Shown in pieces: positions 5,468 to 11,524 of a DNA stretch of 11,524 nt; position 1 is the first letter of the stretch, and each line of letters starts with the position of its first letter. A program made the translations under genes and the position numbers. The DNA is from Rhodoblastus sp052145335 (GTDB taxonomy: Bacteria; Pseudomonadota; Alphaproteobacteria; Rhizobiales; Beijerinckiaceae), in assembly GCF_052145335.1 (NCBI RefSeq), contig NZ_JBKQOU010000298.1, positions 1 to 11,524 on the forward strand, given 5' to 3'. The notes beneath the pieces are model-generated. The model was not told the DNA's origin. It saw only the letters and a program-made list of their open reading frames with translations, and searched no databases.

Positions 5468-6859
5468 TTGCGGTTTTTCTCTAAGCTAGGATGGGCGCTG
5501 GGCGTTTCCGCTCTCGCGGCCTCGGGCGCGTCCTTTCCTGCGTCGGCGGAAACCATGTCGGGCGCCTTGTCGCGCGCCTACAGCAATAATCCGGACATCA
5601 ACCAGCAGCGCGCCGCGGTGCGCGCCCGTGACGAACAAGTGCCGACGGCCAAGGCCGGCTGGTTGCCTCACGCCAGCGGAAACCTCAACGCCGGCCGTCA
5701 GGTCAGCGAGATATCAAACCTGTTCGGGCAAGGCGGCAACACCAAATACGGCGCCTTTCCGCGCGGCTCCGGCGCCCAGGTGACGGAAACGGTGTTCGAC
5801 GGCATGCGCACCGCCAATAGCGTGGGACAGGCCGAATCGTCGGTGCTGCAGGCGCGCGAAACCATGCGCGAGACCGAAATAACCACTTTGCAGGCCGGCG
5901 CCACCGCCTATATGGACGTTTTGCGCGACACGGCGGTGCTTGGCCTTCGCGCCAATAACATCAAGGTTCTGGAGGTCCAGCTCCAGCAGACGCGCGATCG
6001 CTTCCAGGTCGGCGAAGTGACGCGGACCGACGTCGCCCAGGCCGAATCGTCGCTCGCCACCGGCCGGGCCGACTACGCCGTGGCGCAATCGCAACTCGAA
6101 ACCTCGGTGGCGAATTACCGCCGCCAGATCGGCGTTCCGCCCAAGCAGTTGCAGCCGGCGCAGCCGATCGAAAAACTGCTGGCGCGCACGGTCGACAGCG
6201 CCATCTTGACAGGTCTGGAAGAGAATCCCACGATTCTCGGCGCCCTGCACCAGGTTGATGCGGCCCAGGCGGCGGTCAAGGTCGCGGAAGGCGCCCTCCT
6301 GCCGACGGCTACCGTTCAGGGCCAAGTGTTGCAGACGAACGACACCAGCGGCTTCCCCAATTACAATCAGTGGAGCGTCAGCGTCGTCGGCGCGATCAAT
6401 GTGCCGCTCTACCAGGGCGGCGCCGAATACGCCGGCGTGCGCCAGGCCAAGGAAACTTTGGGGCAGGCGCGGCTGGCGGTCGATTCTCAGCGGATCGCCG
6501 TTCGCGCCGCCGTCGCTAGCGCCTGGGGCCAGTTGCAGGCGGCCCGCGCCCAGATCATATCCTTCCAGGCGGCGGTCAGGGCTTCGGAAGTCGCGCTCAA
6601 TGGCGTGCGCGAGGAGGCCAAGGTCGGCCAGCGCACCACGCTCGACGTGCTCAACGCCCAGCAGACCCTGCTTAACAGCCGCGTCCAGCTGGTGACGGCG
6701 CAGCACGACCGCGTCGTCGCCTCCTATGCGGTGATGGCGGCCGAAGGCCGGCTGACCGCGGAAGGCCTCGGCCTCGGCGTTGTCGCCTATAACCCCGACA
6801 TTCATTACCAGCAGACCAAGAATCGCTTCATCGGTCTGGACACCCCGGACGGACGCTGA
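5468..6859 (+). CDS. tolC: TolC-family outer-membrane export channel
   Basis: A 463-residue outer-membrane factor of the TolC/OEP family. Trimers form the outer-membrane barrel and periplasmic tunnel used by type I secretion systems and RND or ABC-type efflux pumps. Read from the TTG at 5468, residues 1-27 are a Sec signal (RFFSKLGWALGVSALAASG, cleavage after ASA). The mature start ETMSGALSRAYSNNPDINQQRAAV is typical of proteobacterial TolC homologues and is followed by DEQVPTAKAGWLP. The rest consists of the two long helical-hairpin halves expected of the fold: FQVGEVTRTDVAQAESSLA in the first half and VGQRTTLDVLNAQQTLLNS in the second mark equivalent positions. No partner pump genes are present here, so the substrate is unknown. 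The 219-base gap from the methyltransferase gene may hold a promoter, but only a TTGACG (5343-5348) without a good -10 was seen. Confidence 0.92.
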   Translation: MRFFSKLGWALGVSALAASGASFPASAETMSGALSRAYSNNPDINQQRAAVRARDEQVPTAKAGWLPHASGNLNAGRQVSEISNLFGQGGNTKYGAFPRGSGAQVTETVFDGMRTANSVGQAESSVLQARETMRETEITTLQAGATAYMDVLRDTAVLGLRANNIKVLEVQLQQTRDRFQVGEVTRTDVAQAESSLATGRADYAVAQSQLETSVANYRRQIGVPPKQLQPAQPIEKLLARTVDSAILTGLEENPTILGALHQVDAAQAAVKVAEGALLPTATVQGQVLQTNDTSGFPNYNQWSVSVVGAINVPLYQGGAEYAGVRQAKETLGQARLAVDSQRIAVRAAVASAWGQLQAARAQIISFQAAVRASEVALNGVREEAKVGQRTTLDVLNAQQTLLNSRVQLVTAQHDRVVASYAVMAAEGRLTAEGLGLGVVAYNPDIHYQQTKNRFIGLDTPDGR

Positions 6860-6878
6860 AGCTTCCCTTGGGCAAGAG

Positions 6879-6897
6879 TGTTTCCCGGTGGGAAACA
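6879..6897. repeat. Hairpin downstream of the TolC gene
   Basis: Perfect 8-bp arms TGTTTCCC (6879-6886) and GGGAAACA (6890-6897) flank the loop GGT, 20 bases after the TolC stop. No T-run follows, so efficient intrinsic termination is unlikely. It may stabilise the 3' end or bind a protein. The core matches the hairpin at 4265-4284. Confidence 0.6.
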
Positions 6898-6995
6898 TGA
6901 GATTCAGCGGTCACCCGGCGTGATCCTGGCTTGCGCGTCGCATCGAGGAAGCGCAGTTTTATATCTTCCCGATTCGCCTGCGAGCGTCAGAGGCC

Positions 6996-8042
6996 ATGAC
7001 CGCAAACGCCCCGTCTCATTCGACCGAATTGAGCGCCGAACAGAAGGCGCATGAGCCGTCAATGGACGATATTCTAGCCTCGATCCGCCGAATCATCGCC
7101 GATGACGACGCCCTGCCGCTAAGCCGCAGCGCCCGCGCCACCGCTGCGCCGCCACCGGCCGGCGCTGTTCCCGCCGCTGCGGCCGTTCCCGCCCAGGCGG
7201 CGCCGGCGAGCGCCGCCCCGGTCGCCGACGCCTTTTTCGGACTTGGCCAGCGCCTTTCGCGCCAGTCCGCCAATGGTTCGCCGCGAACTCCTTCGACGAC
7301 GGTTCTGGCTGCAGCCTCGTTAAAACCGCCGATGCTGAAATTGCGCGATTTCGCGCCAATACGCGCGCCGGTGCAAGAGCCAGCAAAGCAAGAGCCGGCG
7401 AAGGAAGTCGCCGCCCGGAAAGCCGTCGAGGATGTCGCGGCTACCGAAGGCGTGACGCAGGAAACCCCGGCGAAACCCGGCGGCGCCGACTTGCCGTCGG
7501 CCATGGAATTGCGGCCGTCGTTGCCAGAAGCCGACCAGCCGGCCGATCCCCCCAAAGCCTCGGTGGTGACTCTGGTCCAGCCGTTGTCGAACGCCGTCGA
7601 GTCCCGGCTGAAAATCGCCGCGCGGGCTTTTCGCGCGCCGGCTCCGCCTGCGCCCGAACCGGTTGCGGAAAAGCCAGCCACTTCCGTTGTCGAGAACGCT
7701 CGGATTTTCGAGACCGCTCGGACGGAGCCCCGCACCGAACAAGCGGCCCCTCCGCCTGCTGCTCCGTCAGCGCCCGCGGCCGAGCAGAAGACTCTCGAAA
7801 CGGAATCCGACTCCTCGAAATCGGAACAGGCTCTGGTGTCGCCGGCCAGCGGCGCCCGGATCGGCGCGTCTTTCGAGGCGCTGGCCGAATCGATGCTGCT
7901 GCGGGACCCTCGCATGATCGAGCGGCTAGCCCGCGAAATGCTGCGGCCGATGCTGAAGGAATGGCTCGACGACAACCTGCCCAACGTCGTCGAACGGCTT
8001 GTCCGCGCCGAAATCGAACGCGTCGCGCGCGGCCGCGACTGA
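6996..8042 (+). CDS. popZ: Polar organising protein PopZ (DUF2497 family)
   Basis: A 348-residue PopZ homologue. PopZ self-assembles into a cell-pole matrix that anchors the ParB/parS origin complex and recruits cell-cycle regulators in alphaproteobacteria. Both conserved ends are present. The N-terminal helix EPSMDDILASIRRIIADDD (20-38) is the partner-binding segment. The C-terminal block of about 57 residues starts SFEALAESMLLRDPRMIERL and continues through LRPMLKEWLDDNLPNVVERL, matching the oligomerisation helices. Between them, about 250 residues are rich in Pro, Ala and Glu with low complexity, as expected for the disordered linker; this linker is longer than in Caulobacter PopZ. The start has only a weak, close CAGAGG (6988-6993). 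The gene lies between the TolC gene and valS, an order also known in Rhizobiales. Confidence 0.9.
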   Translation: MTANAPSHSTELSAEQKAHEPSMDDILASIRRIIADDDALPLSRSARATAAPPPAGAVPAAAAVPAQAAPASAAPVADAFFGLGQRLSRQSANGSPRTPSTTVLAAASLKPPMLKLRDFAPIRAPVQEPAKQEPAKEVAARKAVEDVAATEGVTQETPAKPGGADLPSAMELRPSLPEADQPADPPKASVVTLVQPLSNAVESRLKIAARAFRAPAPPAPEPVAEKPATSVVENARIFETARTEPRTEQAAPPPAAPSAPAAEQKTLETESDSSKSEQALVSPASGARIGASFEALAESMLLRDPRMIERLAREMLRPMLKEWLDDNLPNVVERLVRAEIERVARGRD

Positions 8043-8091
8043 GCCTCGCACCAATCCTCTCCGTTTTGCGCTCCTCACGCCAGCAATTGCG

Positions 8092-8119
8092 TTGACTTGC
8101 CGGTCGCGCTCGGTTTTGT
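8092..8119 (+). promoter_or_regulatory. Possible valS promoter
   Basis: TTGACT (8092-8097) matches the -35 consensus at five of six positions. TTTTGT follows after 16 bases as a weak -10 (three of six). Transcription would start near 8126, placing the 8141-8162 hairpin at the very 5' end of the mRNA. The weak -10 keeps this tentative. Confidence 0.3.
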
Positions 8120-8140
8120 TGCGCGAAATCCGCCGCTCGT

Positions 8141-8162
8141 GGTCCGATCGAAAGATCGGACC
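8141..8162 (+). promoter_or_regulatory. GNRA-capped hairpin in the valS leader
   Basis: Arms GGTCCGATC (8141-8149) and GATCGGACC (8154-8162) are perfectly complementary over 9 bp and enclose the tetraloop GAAA, a GNRA loop. It ends 22 bases before the valS ATG. No T-run follows, so it is not a standard terminator of popZ. A leader RNA element is likely, though its job is unknown. Confidence 0.65.
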
Positions 8163-8184
8163 CGAAAATACTGGTTCGCACAAT

Positions 8185-10959
8185 ATGATGGACAAGACTT
8201 TCGATCCCGCCGCCGTGGAAAGCCGCATCGCAGCGGAATGGGAGGCGGCCGGAGCCTTTCGCGCCGGCAGGCCGGAACGCGCCAGCGCCGCGCCCTATAC
8301 CATCGTCATCCCGCCGCCGAACGTCACCGGCTCGCTGCATATGGGCCATGCGCTCAACAATACCTTGCAGGACATTCTCTGCCGCTACGAGCGGATGCGC
8401 GGCAAGGACGTGTTGTGGCAGCCGGGGACGGATCACGCCGGCATCGCCACTCAGATGGTGGTCGAGCGCCAGCTCGCCGCCGCCGGGGAGCCGGGCCGCC
8501 GCGATCTCGGCCGCGAGGCCTTTCTCGAAAAGGTCTGGGCCTGGAAGGCCGAATCCGGCGGCGCCATCGTCAACCAGCTCAAGCGGCTCGGCGCCTCCTG
8601 CGACTGGTCGCGCGAACGTTTCACCATGGATGACGGTTCGTCGCGCGCGGTGCTCAAGGCCTTTGTCGAGCTCTATCGCGCCGGCCTGATCTACAAGGAC
8701 AAAAGGCTGGTCAACTGGGACCCGAAACTGCTGACGGCGGTTTCCGACATCGAGGTCGCGGCGCAGACCGTCAAGGGCTCGCTCTGGCATTTCAAATATC
8801 CGCTTGCCGACGACAATGGCGCCGCCACCGATGAGTTCATCGTGGTGGCGACGACCCGTCCCGAAACCATGCTCGGCGACACGGCGGTGGCGGTCCATCC
8901 CGACGACGAGCGTTACGCCCACCTGCATGGCCGCAACGTGTTGTTGCCGCTGGTCGGCCGCCTGATCCCGATCGTCGCCGACAGTTATTCCGATCCAGAA
9001 AAGGGCTCCGGCGCGGTGAAGATCACCCCGGCGCATGATTTCAACGATTTCGAGGTCGGCGCGCGGCACAATTTGCCGCTGGTCAATATTCTCGACGCCG
9101 AAGCGCGGATCATCCTGCGCGAGAACGAGGCGTTTCTCGAGGGCGTGATCGAGAACGACGACCTCTCGGAAACGCTCGACAGCCTGCACGGGCTTTCCCG
9201 CGAAGAAGCGCGCAAAGCGGTGCTCGCGGCGATGGAGGCGCGCGGCCTGATCGCCATGATCGAGCCGCACGAGCATCAGGTTCCGCACGGCGACCGTTCC
9301 GGCGTGGTGATCGAACCCTGGCTGACCGACCAATGGTATGTCGACGCCAAGAGCCTCGCCGAGCCGGCGCTGGCGGCCGTGCGTTCGGGCGAAACGGTTT
9401 TCGTGCCGAAGAACTGGGAAAAGACCTTTTTTGACTGGCTGGAAAACATCCAGCCCTGGTGCATTTCGCGGCAATTGTGGTGGGGCCACCAGATTCCGGC
9501 CTGGTATTCGCCCTGGGGCGAGGTCTATGTCGCCGAGGACGAGGAGGAGGCGCTTGCCGACGCCCTCGCCGACGCGGCGCGGCGGGGCATCTATTCCGAC
9601 GAGGAAGCGCAGGCCATCGCCGAAGACCCGGGCAAGGCGGCGGGCCTGCTGACGCGGGACGAGGACGTGCTCGACACCTGGTTCTCCTCGGGCCTGTGGC
9701 CGATGTCGACGCTCGGCTGGCCGGAGGAAAACAACGATCTGGCCCGGCGCTATCCCACCGACGTTTTGGTCACCGGCTTCGACATCATCTTTTTCTGGGT
9801 CGCGCGTATGATGATGTTCGGCCTGCATTTCCAGAAGGAGGTCCCGTTCCGCCACGTCTATCTGCACGCCCTCGTCCGCGACGAAAAGGGCGCGAAAATG
9901 TCGAAGTCGAAGGGCAATGTCATCGATCCCTTGCATTTGATCGAAACTTACGGCGCCGACGCCCTGCGCTTCACCCTGGCGGCGATGGCGGCGCAGGGGC
10001 GCGACATCAAAATGGCGACCAGCCGCGTCGAGGGCTATCGCAATTTCGCGACCAAGCTGTGGAACGCCGCGCGTTTCGCCGAAATGAACGATTGCGTCGG
10101 GCGTCCCGGTTTTAATCCGACCAGGGTCAAGGAAGTGCTCAATCGCTGGATTCTCGGGGAGACGGCGCGGGCGCTCAGTGAGGTCGAGACGGCGCTGGCC
10201 GCTTACAAGTTCAACGAGGCGGCGCAGGCGGCCTATCGTTTCGTGTGGAATATTTTCTGCGACTGGCATCTGGAGCTGACCAAGCCGCTGCTGCAGGGGC
10301 CGGACGGCCCGGCGAAGCAGGAGACGCGCGAAACCATCGCCTTCGTGCTCGATCAGGCCTGCAAGCTGCTGCATCCCTTCATGCCCTTCATCACCGAGGA
10401 GCTGTGGGCGATCAAGGGCGAATTTTTTCCGCGCGAGAGCGTTCTCGCTCTCGCCTTGTGGCCCGACCTCAAAGGTCTGGAAGATTCCGAAGCCGAGGCG
10501 GAAGTCGGCTGGGTGGTCGATGTGGTGTCGCAGGTGCGCTCCGTGCGCGCGGAAATGAATGTTCCCGCCGGGGCACAGGTTCCGCTGGCCATGGTCGGCG
10601 CCAGCGAGGCCGAAGAGCGCCGCGCCGAGCGCTGGGACGATGTTTTGAGGCGGCTGGCGAGGCTGTCGCGGATCGATCAGGTCGCGAAGGCGCCGCCGCA
10701 ATCGGTGCAGATTCTGGCGCGCGGCACGAATCTGGCGCTGCCGCTGGAAGGGGTGATCGATTTCGCCGCCGAGCGGGCGCGGCTGGAAAAGGGAATCGCG
10801 GCGGAGCAGAAGGAGATCGGCAAGATCGACGCCAAGCTCGGCAACGCCGATTTCCTGCGCCGCGCGCCCGAGGAAGTGGTCGAGGAAAACCAGGAGCGCC
10901 GCGATCTGGCGGTGGCGAAGCTGGAGAAAATGACGGCGGCGCTGAAACTGCTGGGGTGA
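8185..10959 (+). CDS. valS: Valine--tRNA ligase
   Basis: A 924-residue class I aminoacyl-tRNA synthetase that charges tRNA-Val with valine and edits misactivated threonine. The start MMDKTFDPAAVESRI fits alphaproteobacterial ValS; ATG 8185 and ATG 8188 are adjacent alternatives. The catalytic domain has PPPNVTGSLHMGHA (43-56), where HMGH is the HIGH motif. The editing (CP1) domain is marked by TTRPETMLGDTAVAVHP from residue 223 and by VKITPAHDFNDFEVG. KMSKS is at 571-575 within GAKMSKSKGNVIDP. An anticodon-binding helical domain follows, and the last 60-65 residues form the typical C-terminal coiled coil, from about ERARLEKGIAAEQKEIGKID. The length is normal and all key motifs are intact. No Shine-Dalgarno sequence is visible upstream; instead a GNRA hairpin precedes the start. 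Confidence 0.97.
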   Translation: MMDKTFDPAAVESRIAAEWEAAGAFRAGRPERASAAPYTIVIPPPNVTGSLHMGHALNNTLQDILCRYERMRGKDVLWQPGTDHAGIATQMVVERQLAAAGEPGRRDLGREAFLEKVWAWKAESGGAIVNQLKRLGASCDWSRERFTMDDGSSRAVLKAFVELYRAGLIYKDKRLVNWDPKLLTAVSDIEVAAQTVKGSLWHFKYPLADDNGAATDEFIVVATTRPETMLGDTAVAVHPDDERYAHLHGRNVLLPLVGRLIPIVADSYSDPEKGSGAVKITPAHDFNDFEVGARHNLPLVNILDAEARIILRENEAFLEGVIENDDLSETLDSLHGLSREEARKAVLAAMEARGLIAMIEPHEHQVPHGDRSGVVIEPWLTDQWYVDAKSLAEPALAAVRSGETVFVPKNWEKTFFDWLENIQPWCISRQLWWGHQIPAWYSPWGEVYVAEDEEEALADALADAARRGIYSDEEAQAIAEDPGKAAGLLTRDEDVLDTWFSSGLWPMSTLGWPEENNDLARRYPTDVLVTGFDIIFFWVARMMMFGLHFQKEVPFRHVYLHALVRDEKGAKMSKSKGNVIDPLHLIETYGADALRFTLAAMAAQGRDIKMATSRVEGYRNFATKLWNAARFAEMNDCVGRPGFNPTRVKEVLNRWILGETARALSEVETALAAYKFNEAAQAAYRFVWNIFCDWHLELTKPLLQGPDGPAKQETRETIAFVLDQACKLLHPFMPFITEELWAIKGEFFPRESVLALALWPDLKGLEDSEAEAEVGWVVDVVSQVRSVRAEMNVPAGAQVPLAMVGASEAEERRAERWDDVLRRLARLSRIDQVAKAPPQSVQILARGTNLALPLEGVIDFAAERARLEKGIAAEQKEIGKIDAKLGNADFLRRAPEEVVEENQERRDLAVAKLEKMTAALKLLG

Positions 10960-10972
10960 GGACGCCATCTTA

Positions 10973-11012
10973 CCCAGCCCGTCGAAGGACGCCCGTCTTC
11001 GATGGGTTTGGG
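10973..11012. repeat. Imperfect palindrome after valS
   Basis: CCCGTCGAAG (10978-10987) pairs with CTTCGATGGG (10997-11006), allowing one G-T pair, around a 9-base loop. Outer arms CCCA (10973-10976) and TGGG (11009-11012) extend it. It begins 13 bases after the valS stop and could protect or end the valS mRNA, although no T-run follows. It resembles the GTCGAAGGAC-type dispersed palindromes of alphaproteobacteria; this last point is recollection and was not checked. Confidence 0.5.
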
Positions 11013-11093
11013 CGGCGGATGAGAGTGGCGCCGCTTGAAGGGCGCAGGAGGCCAGCGCCGGATTTTTGGCTGGTGATCGAGGCTTGACATAGG

Positions 11094-11123
11094 TTCCCGC
11101 CAAACGACGCAAAACGGCGGGAA
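11094..11123. repeat. Operator-like inverted repeat after a TTGACA hexamer
   Basis: TTCCCGCC (11094-11101) and GGCGGGAA (11116-11123) are perfect complements 14 bases apart. TTGACA (11084-11089) lies 4 bases upstream of the left arm and an ATG lies at 11134. The arrangement fits a repressor site over a promoter, but no good -10 is present. Confidence 0.45.
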
Positions 11124-11133
11124 GCGGAAGGCC

Positions 11134-11309
11134 ATGAGCGCCGAGCGAAAGGGCAGGATTTCGCCACGAAGCTGTCGTTGGTCGCGCAATCAGTCCGGCT
11201 GTGCAGCGAAAAGAGATTTGCTAACGATCCAAAGCGCATTGCCGATCAAGGAGGAGAATTGTTGCAGCTTGACGCTGATGTAAAATTAGGCGGCAGGGGT
11301 CGGGTGTAA
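11134..11309 (+). pseudogene. Possible short gene readable only through a -1 frameshift
   Basis: The ATG at 11134 opens a 49-codon frame (MSAERKGRISPRS...) ending at 11283 that does not look protein-like. Shifting back one base at A AAG GGC (11148-11154) joins MSAERKG to QDFATKLSLVAQSVRLCSEK and on through FANDPKRIADQGGELLQLDADVKL to a TAA at 11307-11309, 58 residues in all. The -1 frame itself has no ATG or GTG after the TGA at 11085; its only ordinary start is TTG at 11178. The heptamer is correctly phased for programmed slippage, but a one-base indel in a decayed gene, or chance, is equally possible. No family is recognised. The GGAAGG before the ATG is only 2 bases away, so initiation is weak. 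Confidence 0.3.
11259..11286 (+). promoter_or_regulatory. Weak promoter candidate for the right-edge reading frame
   Basis: TAAAAT (11281-11286) matches the -10 consensus at five of six positions. TTGTTG (11259-11264) lies 16 bases upstream as a poor -35. The transcript would start near 11292, about 47 bases before the ATG at 11339. Confidence 0.25.
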
Positions 11310-11338
11310 TCGTTCACTCGCCGGATTGGGAGCGCAGC

Positions 11339-11524
11339 ATGTCCACTGGTGACGCTAAAAAGATTGCAATCGAGATTTTGGGCGCTGTTGATTGCGAGCA
11401 CATGGTTGACCGCCTGTGGTTTTACGACTGGCGTAAACCTGCTGATTTCTGTGAGCAGCGCGCCAAACTTAGCCAACAAGCCCCCGACACTCTTCATCGG
11501 GCGGGGGGAAACAAATGGCTTCGT
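11339..11524 (+). CDS. Partial open reading frame of unknown function, cut by the window end
   Basis: An ATG at 11339, preceded by GGGAG (11328-11332) with 6-base spacing, opens a frame with no stop through the last base, 62 codons. The product begins MSTGDAKKIAIEILGAVDCE and continues HMVDRLWFYDWRKPADFCEQ; it looks hydrophilic and helical with several aromatic and two Cys residues. No family is recognised. Codon use differs from the neighbours: about half of third positions are G or C by hand count, against a large majority in valS and the TolC gene. This suggests a transferred or weakly selected gene. It starts 29 bases after the stop of the frameshifted frame, so the two could be co-transcribed. 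An ATG at 11515 with GGGGGGAA upstream is a possible further start in another frame. Confidence 0.45.
   Translation, partial: MSTGDAKKIAIEILGAVDCEHMVDRLWFYDWRKPADFCEQRAKLSQQAPDTLHRAGGNKWLR

Larger units (their letters stand above)
10960..11338. other. Interval after valS with no confirmed gene
   Basis: No recognised gene occupies these 379 bases. From left to right it contains an imperfect palindrome (10973-11012), a TTGACA hexamer (11084-11089) without a matching -10, an inverted repeat TTCCCGCC/GGCGGGAA (11094-11123), a possible frameshifted short reading frame (11134-11309), a strong ribosome-site-like AAGGAGG (11248-11254) and a weak promoter-like pair ahead of the reading frame at 11339. 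GC falls to about half over 11211-11300 by hand count, clearly below the core genes to its left. Confidence 0.6.

Noticed and set aside
5714..6898. A 394-codon minus-strand open frame opposite the TolC gene.
   Set aside because: It is a codon-bias shadow with no domain, while the plus strand encodes a complete TolC-family protein with a signal peptide.
6931..6965. TTGCGC and a TATATC stretch as a popZ promoter.
   Set aside because: The spacing is 23 bases, too long for a sigma-70 promoter, and no other -35 fits.
7441..11112. A 1223-codon open frame on the minus strand opposite popZ and valS.
   Set aside because: It is the antisense shadow of GC-rich genes; valS on the plus strand has every expected motif over the same bases, and the minus-strand product is Arg/His-rich low-quality sequence.
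11248..11309. A strong AAGGAGG followed by TTG codons giving a 15-16-residue leader peptide.
   Set aside because: The same codons are the end of the longer frame-0 sequence discussed at 11134-11309; a purine-rich stretch alone does not show a separate leader peptide.
11246..11497. An 83-codon minus-strand frame opposite the right-edge reading frame.
   Set aside because: No ribosome site precedes its ATG and the product lacks recognisable features; the plus-strand frame has a well-spaced GGGAG. The choice is not certain.
11483..11501. Inverted repeat CCCGA/TCGGG near the window end as a terminator.
   Set aside because: Only 5 bp of stem with a 9-base loop and no T-run; it also lies inside the open reading frame.
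1..11524. CRISPR arrays, insertion-sequence ends, tRNA or rRNA genes, and toxin-antitoxin or defence genes.
   Set aside because: No regularly spaced repeats, transposase motifs, tRNA cloverleaf or rRNA segments were seen on reading both strands; the only accessory-like DNA is the short unrecognised segment at the right edge.

Overview
The window is GC-rich chromosomal DNA with strong G/C preference at third codon positions. It most likely comes from an alphaproteobacterium of the Rhizobiales (Hyphomicrobiales). This rests on the PopZ/DUF2497 homologue, the PIMT-like / TolC-family / PopZ / ValS gene order, and a coaD gene followed by cyclophilin genes. A Beijerinckiaceae- or Methylocystaceae-type host is possible, but the sequence does not prove it. 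Most of the window is core genome; only the last ~450 bases look accessory.

Layout. (1) 57-1618, plus strand: a tight run of coaD (phosphopantetheine adenylyltransferase) and two tandem cyclophilin-type prolyl isomerases, the first with a Tat-like signal and the second cytoplasmic. A strong intrinsic terminator closes it at 1633-1663. (2) 1835-2299, plus: a small exported protein with two copies of a Cys-containing motif joined by an Ala/Pro linker. It converges on (3) 2373-4151, minus: a single-gene B12-binding-type radical SAM enzyme of unknown substrate. The two share a hairpin at 2313-2350 whose T-run serves the minus strand. (4) 4152-4540: a divergent intergenic region with several inverted repeats and a good sigma-70-type promoter (TGGACA-N17-TATAAA) for the next gene. 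(5) 4541-8042, plus: a PIMT-like methyltransferase with a degraded SAM-binding motif, a TolC-family outer-membrane protein starting at a TTG codon, and the polar organiser PopZ. (6) 8185-10959, plus: valS, preceded by a perfect 9-bp hairpin capped by a GAAA tetraloop. (7) 10960-11524: no recognised gene. It holds an imperfect palindrome just after valS, an operator-like inverted repeat, a 58-codon sequence readable only through a -1 frameshift at A AAG GGC, and the 5' part of an unrecognised gene with much lower GC3 that runs off the window.

How the genes work together. CoaD makes dephospho-CoA; the cyclophilins assist folding in the cytoplasm and, probably, the periplasm; the TolC-family protein is an export channel; PopZ organises the cell pole; ValS charges tRNA-Val. 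No defence system, CRISPR array, insertion sequence, tRNA or rRNA was found. No complete new system can be demonstrated. The best leads are the valS leader hairpin, the orphan radical SAM enzyme, the degenerate PIMT, the duplicated-motif secreted protein, and the small atypical reading frames at the right edge.
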